A stretch of DNA of 9,254 nt from an uncultured Fretibacterium sp. (GTDB taxonomy: Bacteria; Synergistota; Synergistia; Synergistales; Aminobacteriaceae): positions 1-9,254 of the forward strand of contig NZ_CALIAA010000143.1 in assembly GCF_938040765.1 (NCBI RefSeq). Direction: 5' to 3'. The translations under genes and the position numbers were made by a program. The notes beneath the pieces were generated by a model that did no database searches, was not told where the DNA came from, and saw only the letters and a program-made list of their open reading frames with translations. Shown one piece after another: positions 1 through 5,135 of the stretch. The stretch's first letter is position 1; every line of letters starts with the position of its first letter.

Positions 1-72
1 AACTGTCCACAAGGAGGTTCTTCACAGCTCCCTCGACGGAACCCAGGACAGAAAAGCGCACGGAAGGGAACG
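1..72. promoter_or_regulatory. Region upstream of dnaN with weak DnaA-box-like sites
   Basis: Two short sequences resemble the DnaA box consensus TTATNCACA. CTGTCCACA at 3-11 has two mismatches and TTCTTCACA at 18-26 has one; they lie on the same strand 15 bases apart. In many bacteria the dnaA-dnaN intergenic region carries the origin, so such sites would be expected there, but only the last 72 bases are visible and two degenerate 9-mers can occur by chance. A perfect Shine-Dalgarno-like AAGGAGG sits at 11-17 but has no start codon at a suitable distance. I see no convincing -10/-35 promoter. Confidence 0.2.
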
Positions 73-1302
73 GTGAACACGATGAAGATAGAGCTCGACC
101 GCCTGGAGTTTCTGAAGGCCTGGCAGATGACCGAGCGCTCCAGCAGCACCAAAAGCACCATCAGCGCCATAAGCGGCATTCTGATCACGGCCTCCGAGGA
201 ACAGACGTACCTGGAGGCCACGGACTTCAAGACCGCGATACGCTGCTCGGCCCAAGGCATCCGCACCGTCACCGCGGGGTCGGCGGTCCTGCCGGTCCGA
301 ATCTTCGGCGAATTTCTCAAAAAAACGCCCCACGACAAGGTCTCTCTGGAGATCGACGACGAGAGGGGCACCCTCTCCGCAGGGAGGAACCGGACCCGCT
401 TCGCCACCTGGCCGGTCCCGGAATTCCCCAACATCCCCCGAAGCGACGGGGCGGACCCCCTGTGCACCATCGTCGCGGCGGACCTTGCCCGGGCCATCTC
501 CGAGGGCTCCGTCGCCAGCTCGACGCCCGCGGACTTTCCGAAGTACCTGGGCGCCTGTTTGCTGAAGGCCCAGAGGGACCTTCTGAAGATCGTGGCGACG
601 GACGGAAAGCGGCTCTCCCTCTCCCAGTGTCCCTGCGAAGCCGGGGCGGAGGTCGACCTGCTGCTTCCCATTCCGGCCCTCAAGGAGCTGGTGCGCCTTC
701 TGATGGGAAACGCGCCGGAGTCCCGGATAGACGTCCTGTACGACGGCTCCACCGTCTGGTTCCGTCTGGAGGGCCTGGAGTTCTCGGCGCGCCGCGTGGA
801 GTCCTCCTTCCCGAACTACGAGAAGATCCTCACGCCCGGGGCCTCCACGACCCTCAGAATCCAGCGCGACGAGCTGCTGCCCGCTCTGGAGCGCATCGAC
901 ATCATGGTCCGCAACACCCTGACCCGCCTCGTGGTGTTTCACCTCTCGCCCGGCGGGGAGTTCCGCCTGACCGGCAGGGCGCCGGAGCTGGGGACCACTA
1001 CGGAGGTCCTGGACTCGAACATCGACGGCGACCCCCTTCGGGTCGGATTCAACGTCGGGTTCCTTCAGGACGGCCTGAAGGCGCTCGGCAGCGGGGAGAT
1101 CCGCATGGACTTCAACGGCGGGGAGGGACAGACCCGGCTGCTTCGGGAGGGCTCGGAGGATTTTCTGTACATGCTCATGCCGACCCGCCTGAGCCCCCAG
1201 GACCTCATGGAGGACGAGGAGGCCGAAGCCGGGCCCGGCCAGGAACCCCTCCAGGCCCTGGCCGAACTCGCCCCCGGGGAGGGGGAAGGGGAGCCATTCT
1301 GA
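73..1302 (+). CDS. dnaN: DNA polymerase III beta subunit (sliding clamp) with acidic C-terminal tail
   Basis: Encodes the ring-shaped processivity clamp that encircles DNA and tethers replicative and repair polymerases. The 409 residues show the family landmarks: an N-terminal LDRLEFLKAWQ stretch that matches the opening of other clamps, VATDGKRLS at about 174-182, FPNYEKILTP at about 246-255, and YMLMPTRL at about 366-373, which corresponds to the usual MPMRL end that helps form the partner-binding cleft. Most clamps stop there; this one continues for 36 residues rich in Glu, Pro and Gly. The start is uncertain: GTG at 73 gives MNTMKIELD, but ATG at 82 gives MKIELD, which lines up better with other clamps. 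A GGAAGGGA-type ribosome site at 62-69 is too close to the first and rather far from the second. recF follows after 52 bases, the classical origin-proximal order. The identity is very secure. Confidence 0.95.
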   Translation: MNTMKIELDRLEFLKAWQMTERSSSTKSTISAISGILITASEEQTYLEATDFKTAIRCSAQGIRTVTAGSAVLPVRIFGEFLKKTPHDKVSLEIDDERGTLSAGRNRTRFATWPVPEFPNIPRSDGADPLCTIVAADLARAISEGSVASSTPADFPKYLGACLLKAQRDLLKIVATDGKRLSLSQCPCEAGAEVDLLLPIPALKELVRLLMGNAPESRIDVLYDGSTVWFRLEGLEFSARRVESSFPNYEKILTPGASTTLRIQRDELLPALERIDIMVRNTLTRLVVFHLSPGGEFRLTGRAPELGTTTEVLDSNIDGDPLRVGFNVGFLQDGLKALGSGEIRMDFNGGEGQTRLLREGSEDFLYMLMPTRLSPQDLMEDEEAEAGPGQEPLQALAELAPGEGEGEPF

Positions 1303-1354
1303 GAAAAGCCGTTCGGTTTCCCCCTTCCCGTTTTTCCTCCCTCGGGGCCTCGAG

Positions 1355-2398
1355 ATGAGGTTTCAGAGCATCGCCCTCAGGGGGTATCGAAACCTCGGGT
1401 CCGTGCGCCGCACGGACTGGGGGCCGGGCTTGAACCTCATCCTGGGCCCAAACGGCGCCGGAAAGACGAACCTTCTGGAGTCCCTGAACGTCCTGTCCGG
1501 GTGGGGGACGTTCTCGGGGAGGGTGAGTTCGGCCGTGGCCTGGGACTCGCCGGACGGGCGGGCGCTTCTGGCCGCGAGGACCTCCGGGGAGCGGGACATC
1601 GAGGTCTCGGCGCTCCTCTCGTCCCGCATGACCCTGAAGGCGGACGGAGAGCGGATCAGCGGGTCGGACCTCCGGGCGCGCCTTCCCTCCCTCTCCTTCC
1701 TGCCCACGGATATCGACCTGATCGACGGCCCGTCCTCCGTCCGGCGCCGTTTTCTCGACCGGCTCTGCGCCCTCTGCATCCCCTCCTATGCGCGCCGGCT
1801 CTCGGAGTATCGCCAGCTCGTCCGCCATCGCGTCGCCCTTCTGCGGCAGGGCCGTTCTCCCGCGAGGACGACCCCGCCCTTTGTTCGTCTGGGAGGATGG
1901 ATCCTGGAGAGCCGAAGGCGGGTGCTCGATCGGATGCTGGAGGGCCTGAGGACCGAGCCGGACTTTTCCCCCCTTTCCCTCCCCTTTCCCTTTGTCCTCA
2001 GGGCCGAGCCCGAGATTCCGGGGAGCGGCTCCGACTTTCTGCTCGCGGCGCTGGAGGCGACGGCGGAGCGGGAGGCGCGTGCCTGCCGTCCGCTCGCCGG
2101 GCCGCACCGGGACGATCTGGTCGTATCGTGTCTCGGGCGGCCCGCCTCCGCCGCCCTCAGCCGCGGGCAGAAGCGGCGGCTGGTCGTCTCCCTGATTCTG
2201 ATGGCGGGGCGCTTCGTCGGGACATATCTCCGGGCTCGGCCGGTCCTGCTCCTCGACGACCTTGGGGCGGAGCTGGATGCGGCGGGAAGGCGCGAGGCGG
2301 GGTCCGCCCTCTTGGGCACGGGCTGGCAGGTGTTCGTGACGGGGACGGAGAACCCCTTTCCGGAGGTCCCGGCCCAAATCTACGGCCTGGATCGTTAA
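1355..2398 (+). CDS. recF: DNA replication and repair protein RecF
   Basis: SMC/ABC-type ATPase that binds gapped DNA at stalled forks and, with RecO and RecR, helps load RecA. At 347 residues it is close to the usual 350-370. Visible motifs in order are an N-terminal LRGYRNL; Walker A GPNGAGKT at 31-38; the family stretch SFLPTDIDLIDGPSSVRRR at about 113-131; AGPHRDDL at 248-255; the ABC signature ALSRGQKRR at 267-275; and Walker B VLLLDDL at 297-303 followed by a D-loop-like AELD. All ATPase elements look intact. ATG at 1355 puts the conserved LRGYRN near the N-terminus, although no strong ribosome-binding site precedes it (only CGGGG about 6 bases upstream), so translation may depend on dnaN. 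A pyrimidine tract (TTTTTCTTTTTTCTT) begins at the stop codon. Confidence 0.95.
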   Translation: MRFQSIALRGYRNLGSVRRTDWGPGLNLILGPNGAGKTNLLESLNVLSGWGTFSGRVSSAVAWDSPDGRALLAARTSGERDIEVSALLSSRMTLKADGERISGSDLRARLPSLSFLPTDIDLIDGPSSVRRRFLDRLCALCIPSYARRLSEYRQLVRHRVALLRQGRSPARTTPPFVRLGGWILESRRRVLDRMLEGLRTEPDFSPLSLPFPFVLRAEPEIPGSGSDFLLAALEATAEREARACRPLAGPHRDDLVVSCLGRPASAALSRGQKRRLVVSLILMAGRFVGTYLRARPVLLLDDLGAELDAAGRREAGSALLGTGWQVFVTGTENPFPEVPAQIYGLDR

Positions 2399-2416
2399 TT
2401 TTTCTTTTTTCTTGAG

Positions 2417-2448
2417 GGTTGAGGGCGTCGGGGAACACGTTCCCCGAC
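2417..2448. repeat. Dispersed palindromic repeat, copy A
   Basis: A 10-bp perfect inverted repeat with arms GTCGGGGAAC (2427-2436) and GTTCCCCGAC (2439-2448) around a 2-base centre, preceded by GGTTGAG at 2417-2423. The same arrangement (GGTTGAG, a few bases, then the palindrome) occurs at 5077-5111 between other genes. One base pair is changed on both sides: T2428-A2447 here is C5091-G5110 there. The shared flank and paired change argue for a dispersed repeat or structured RNA element rather than a chance hairpin. No terminator-like T run follows directly. Confidence 0.7.
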
Positions 2449-2454
2449 TGGGGG

Positions 2455-2473
2455 ACGGGGGCAAAGCCCCCGT
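2455..2473 (+). terminator. GC hairpin between recF and mnmG, weak terminator candidate
   Basis: Arms ACGGGGGC (2455-2462) and GCCCCCGT (2466-2473) pair perfectly over 8 bp around the loop AAA. The bases that follow (TGTCGTTTGTCTT) are T-rich but interrupted, so intrinsic termination would be weak at best. It lies 15 bases upstream of the mnmG ribosome site, so a transcript reading through from recF would carry it in the mnmG leader. It could instead belong to the repeat: copy B at 5112-5121 keeps the left-arm sequence CGGGGGC but lacks the right arm. Confidence 0.4.
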
Positions 2474-2488
2474 TGTCGTTTGTCTTGT

Positions 2489-2497
2489 GAGGTGATC
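2489..2497 (+). promoter_or_regulatory. Ribosome-binding site of mnmG
   Basis: GAGGTGATC is an extended match to the complement of the 16S rRNA 3' end. It sits 4 bases before the GTG at 2502 and fixes that codon as the start. Confidence 0.8.
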
Positions 2498-2501
2498 TCC
2501 C

Positions 2502-4409
2502 GTGTTCCAGGACCGGTATGATGTCGTCGTGATCGGCGGAGGGCATGCGGGGTGCGAGGCGGCTCTGGTGGCCGCCCGGATGGGGCGCCGCACTTTGCTT
2601 CTGACCCTCGGGGTGGACGCCACGGCGCTGATGCCCTGCAATCCCTCGATCGGCGGTCCGGCAAAGGGGCACCTGGTCCGGGAGGTCAGCGCCCTGGGGG
2701 GCGAGCAGGCCCGTGCTGCGGATGCCTCCACCCTGATGATCCGCTGGCTGAACACCTCGAAGGGCGTCGCCGTCCGGGCGCTGCGCGCGCAGTGCGACCC
2801 GGCGCGGTACGCGGCCCATTATCGGGGCCTGCTCTACGCCTGCAGGAACCTCGACCTGCATCAGGACGAGGCCGTGGAGCTGTCGATCGACGGATCCCGG
2901 GTCCGGGGGGTCCTCACCCGTCATGGCTCGCGCTACGAGGCCCGTGCGGTCGTCCTCTGTTCGGGGACGTACCTCGGCGGGCGGGTTTACGTGGGGGAAG
3001 CCTCCTTTCCCTCGGGCCCCATGGGACAGGCGTCGGCCGAGCGCCTGCTCGATTCCCTGGCGGCCCTGGGCCTGAGGCTGGGGTACATGAGGACGGACAC
3101 GCCGCCGCGCCTGAACCTCGACACCCTCGACCTATCCTCGGCGGCGCCGCAGCGGTCGGAGGAGGAGCCGCTCTGCTTCGACATCTGGGGTGAAAAGCGC
3201 GTCTACCGGTCGGACTACGCCTGCTGGTTCTCCCGGACGACGGAGCGTACCCACGAGATCCTGGAGCGCAGCATCCACCGTTCCCCCCTCGTCACGGGGG
3301 GGATGGACGCCCTCGGGCCGCGCTACTGTCCCTCCATCGAGGACAAGTTCCTGCGCTTCCCGGACAGAAGGACCCATCCCATCGTCTTCGAGCCCGTGTC
3401 GGCCGACTCGAAGGAGGTCTATGTCCAGAACTTCTCCACCAGCCTGCCCTACGACGTCCAGGTCGAGATGGTGCGTTCCCTTCCGGGGTGTGCGGAGGCC
3501 AAGATCATTCGGCCCGGATATGGGATCCATTATGCGTATCTAACGCCTGATCAACTTTCACCTTCATTGGAGAACCGCGAGCTTCGGGGGTTTTTCTGCG
3601 CCGGTCAGGTCAACGGGACCTCGGGCTACGAGGAGGCTGCGGCTCAGGGGCTCCTGGCGGGGATCAACGCGGCCCTGTCGGTGAAGGGCGAGCCGCCGCT
3701 CGTTCTGAGCCGGTCGGACGGGTACCTTGGGGTTCTGGCGGACGATCTGACGACGAAGAGCACGGACGAGCCCTACAGGATGCTGACCAGCCGCTGCGAG
3801 CATCGTTTGCTGATGCGGCACGACAACGCCGCGCGCCGTCTCTCCCCGCTGGCGCATCGTCTCGGGCTGCTGAGCCCGGAGCGCTGGGCCGGGCTGGAAC
3901 GGCGGTGGGAGTGCGAGGACCGCGAGGTTGCCCGGCTGGAATCGATCCGCATCGTGCCCTCGGAGGAGACGGACCGCCTCTGCGAGGCCTCTGGGGCCGA
4001 GCCGCCGAAGGAATCGCTGACGGCCGCGGCGTTCCTGCGGCATCGCGGGGCGACGTACCCCCTGGTCGAAAAGCTGATCGGGGAGCCGGGTCCACAGGGG
4101 TCGGCCCTGGAGCCCGACTCGGCTTTTTACGTCGAGACGAGCCTGCGTTATGCGGGCTATCTGGAGAAGGAGGCCCGGCTGGCCGAACGCATGGCCGGGC
4201 TGGACGGCGTGCTCGTCCCGGACGGGTTCGACTACATCGCCGTGAAGGGGCTTTCCTCGGAGGGGCGTCAGAAGCTCCTGCGCTTCCGGCCCCGGTCGCT
4301 CGGGGCGGCCCTGAGGATATCCGGGGTCACGCCCGCCGACGTCCAGCTCCTCTCCGTCGTCGTCAGGCGGATGGGCGGGAACTCCGCGGGCGGGGGGGAA
4401 GCGCGATGA
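2502..4409 (+). CDS. mnmG: tRNA uridine-5-carboxymethylaminomethyl modification enzyme MnmG (GidA)
   Basis: FAD-dependent enzyme that with MnmE adds the (carboxymethyl)aminomethyl group to carbon 5 of the wobble uridine U34 in certain tRNAs, using methylene-tetrahydrofolate and glycine or ammonium. At 635 residues it is full length for the long MnmG type. Landmarks: FAD-binding VIGGGHAGCE at 10-19; MPCNPSIGGPAKGH at about 44-57; ALRAQCDPARY at about 93-103; GQVNGTSGYEEAAAQGLLAG at about 368-387; STDEPYRMLTSRCEHRLL at about 420-437 (other members usually read SRAEYRLL); and the C-terminal ISGVTPADVQLL of the MnmE-interacting helical domain. The GTG start has a strong ribosome site. Codons 342-356 are unusually AT-rich. 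No mnmE is visible here. The stop overlaps the next start by ATGA, implying translational coupling to the DUF721 gene. Confidence 0.96.
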   Translation: MFQDRYDVVVIGGGHAGCEAALVAARMGRRTLLLTLGVDATALMPCNPSIGGPAKGHLVREVSALGGEQARAADASTLMIRWLNTSKGVAVRALRAQCDPARYAAHYRGLLYACRNLDLHQDEAVELSIDGSRVRGVLTRHGSRYEARAVVLCSGTYLGGRVYVGEASFPSGPMGQASAERLLDSLAALGLRLGYMRTDTPPRLNLDTLDLSSAAPQRSEEEPLCFDIWGEKRVYRSDYACWFSRTTERTHEILERSIHRSPLVTGGMDALGPRYCPSIEDKFLRFPDRRTHPIVFEPVSADSKEVYVQNFSTSLPYDVQVEMVRSLPGCAEAKIIRPGYGIHYAYLTPDQLSPSLENRELRGFFCAGQVNGTSGYEEAAAQGLLAGINAALSVKGEPPLVLSRSDGYLGVLADDLTTKSTDEPYRMLTSRCEHRLLMRHDNAARRLSPLAHRLGLLSPERWAGLERRWECEDREVARLESIRIVPSEETDRLCEASGAEPPKESLTAAAFLRHRGATYPLVEKLIGEPGPQGSALEPDSAFYVETSLRYAGYLEKEARLAERMAGLDGVLVPDGFDYIAVKGLSSEGRQKLLRFRPRSLGAALRISGVTPADVQLLSVVVRRMGGNSAGGGEAR

Positions 4410-4927
4410 AGGGGCCCGCGGGGGAAAACGTCCAAAACGCGATTCGAGCGGGGCGCGGGCGCCTGGAACGGGTGACGTCCCTGAAGGAGCTTCTGGAGGG
4501 GATGGTCCCCGGGCGGAACGAGCGGATCGAACGGCTGGAGGATGTAACGAGGAACTGGGCGGCGGTCGTCGGGCCCGTCCGGGCCCGTCTCTCGGCCCCC
4601 TACGAGCTGGAGGACGGAGAACTGCGGATTGCCGCGGCAACGCCCCATGCCGCCCAGCAGATCGTCAATATGAAGGGCAACATCCTCCGCATCCTGAAGG
4701 GCCGCTGGAACCTGGACGTCGAGGGGATCCGGGTCACCCTCGGGCCGCCGACCCCGAGGCCCCGGCCCACGCAGGATGCTCCGCGACGCCGGCACGCGCG
4801 CGTCGTGCTTCCGCAGGAGGAGGTCGAGGAGCTCAGGAGGGCCTGCCCCGAGACGCTGTCCGAGGAGGCTGCGGAAGGGCTGGCCCGCCTCCGCGCCTAC
4901 TTCGCCCGCCGCTTCCCCCGCGCGTGA
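4406..4927 (+). CDS. dciA: DUF721 family protein, DciA-like candidate replicative helicase loader
   Basis: A 173-residue protein matching the DUF721 family. DciA, the characterised member, acts in loading or activating the replicative helicase DnaB in the many bacteria that lack DnaC or DnaI. Residues about 25-113 look like the KH-like core: a LKELLEGMVP helix, then NWAAVVGPVRARLSAPYEL (50-68, the family's W-x(3)-VG-x(5)-hydrophobic-x-P pattern), then a GELRIAAAT strand and a QQIVNMKGNILRIL helix. A Pro/Arg-rich linker (114-135) leads to a C-terminal helical part (136-171) with ALARLRAYF-like spacing, as seen in several family members. The start ATG overlaps the mnmG stop (ATGA), so expression is probably coupled. 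Its place near dnaN and recF fits a replication role. Function is inferred from family only; DUF721 is confident and the loader role less so. Confidence 0.85.
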   Translation: MKGPAGENVQNAIRAGRGRLERVTSLKELLEGMVPGRNERIERLEDVTRNWAAVVGPVRARLSAPYELEDGELRIAAATPHAAQQIVNMKGNILRILKGRWNLDVEGIRVTLGPPTPRPRPTQDAPRRRHARVVLPQEEVEELRRACPETLSEEAAEGLARLRAYFARRFPRA

Positions 4928-4981
4928 TGAAGAAACGAAAGACGGGATCTCGGGGCTCCGTCCCGAACCCTGCCATAAGCA

Positions 4982-5015
4982 GACCGCCAACGAGCGAAAG
5001 CGAGTTGTGCGGGTC
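4982..5015 (+). repeat. Stem-loop with tandem G-A mismatches and GAAA loop
   Basis: The core at 4988-5007 folds as CAAC/GTTG, then two opposed G-A and A-G mismatches, then GC/GC closing a GAAA tetraloop. The apex GCGAAAGC (4994-5001) is the DNA sequence known to form an unusually stable mini-hairpin, and in RNA it is a GNRA loop. Outside, GACCGC (4982-4987) can pair with the GC and GGTC of 5009-5015 with small bulges. The opposite strand would instead have C-T mismatches and no GNRA loop, so the fold favours the + strand. Confidence 0.5.
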
Positions 5016-5030
5016 GCTCAGGGGCTTCAT

Positions 5031-5048
5031 CAAGGGACGAGTCCCTTG
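5031..5048. repeat. 8-bp inverted repeat
   Basis: CAAGGGAC (5031-5038) and GTCCCTTG (5041-5048) are perfect complements around a 2-base centre (GA). It is the second stem of the array; no T run follows on either strand. Confidence 0.55.
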
Positions 5049-5051
5049 GAA

Positions 5052-5088
5052 CCCCTAACCGTTCCCCTGTGGGAACGGTTGAGAGGGG
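5052..5088. repeat. Long stem-loop, 10 bp plus 5 bp with a 3-base bulge
   Basis: AACCGTTCCC (5057-5066) and GGGAACGGTT (5071-5080) form a perfect 10-bp stem around CTGT. CCCCT (5052-5056) and AGGGG (5084-5088) extend it by 5 bp, leaving GAG (5081-5083) as a bulge. It is the strongest hairpin of the array and could act as a bidirectional terminator without a T tract, or as part of a mobile palindromic repeat. Confidence 0.65.
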
Positions 5089-5111
5089 CGCCGGGGAACA
5101 CGTTTCCCGGC
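5077..5111. repeat. Dispersed palindromic repeat, copy B
   Basis: GGTTGAG (5077-5083) is followed by the palindrome GCCGGGGAAC (5090-5099) / GTTTCCCGGC (5102-5111), the same layout as at 2417-2448. Relative to that copy, one pair changes on both sides (T-A to C-G), and one C becomes T, which leaves G-C replaced by a G-T pair. That pair would be tolerated as G-U in RNA from the + strand. CGGGGGCGAA just downstream (5112-5121) also resembles the left arm of the second hairpin near copy A. Confidence 0.7.
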
Positions 5112-5135
5112 CGGGGGCGAATCTGCTTTGTGTCC

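Larger units (their letters stand above)
4928..5135. other. Intergenic array of inverted repeats between convergent genes
   Basis: No gene is supported in these 208 bases between the stops of dciA (+) and the DUF1537 gene (-). The DNA holds at least four stem-loops in tandem: 4982-5015 (tandem G-A mismatches and GAAA loop), 5031-5048, 5052-5088 and 5090-5111. None is followed by a clean T run on either strand, so they are not textbook intrinsic terminators, though they could bound transcription from both sides. A 66-codon minus-strand frame (4833-5033) crosses dciA and the first hairpin and looks spurious. The last element repeats the palindrome found before mnmG. Confidence 0.7.

Noticed and set aside
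2369..2413. Intrinsic terminator at the end of recF (GGCC-type stem plus the TTTTTCTTTTTTCTT tract)
   Set aside because: The possible stem in the last codons has a bulge and a 9-base loop, and lies about 8 bases from the T tract, too far for a standard terminator.
1205..2755. A 516-codon minus-strand open frame antisense to recF
   Set aside because: It is a Pro/Arg/Gly-rich shadow frame of the kind common opposite GC-rich genes. It overlaps the well-identified dnaN end, recF and mnmG, and has no recognisable domain.
4833..5033. Small minus-strand frame of 66 codons overlapping the hairpin region
   Set aside because: It runs antisense through dciA and the GAAA hairpin, with no ribosome site noted and no family resemblance. 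It probably just reflects the repeat sequence being open in that frame.
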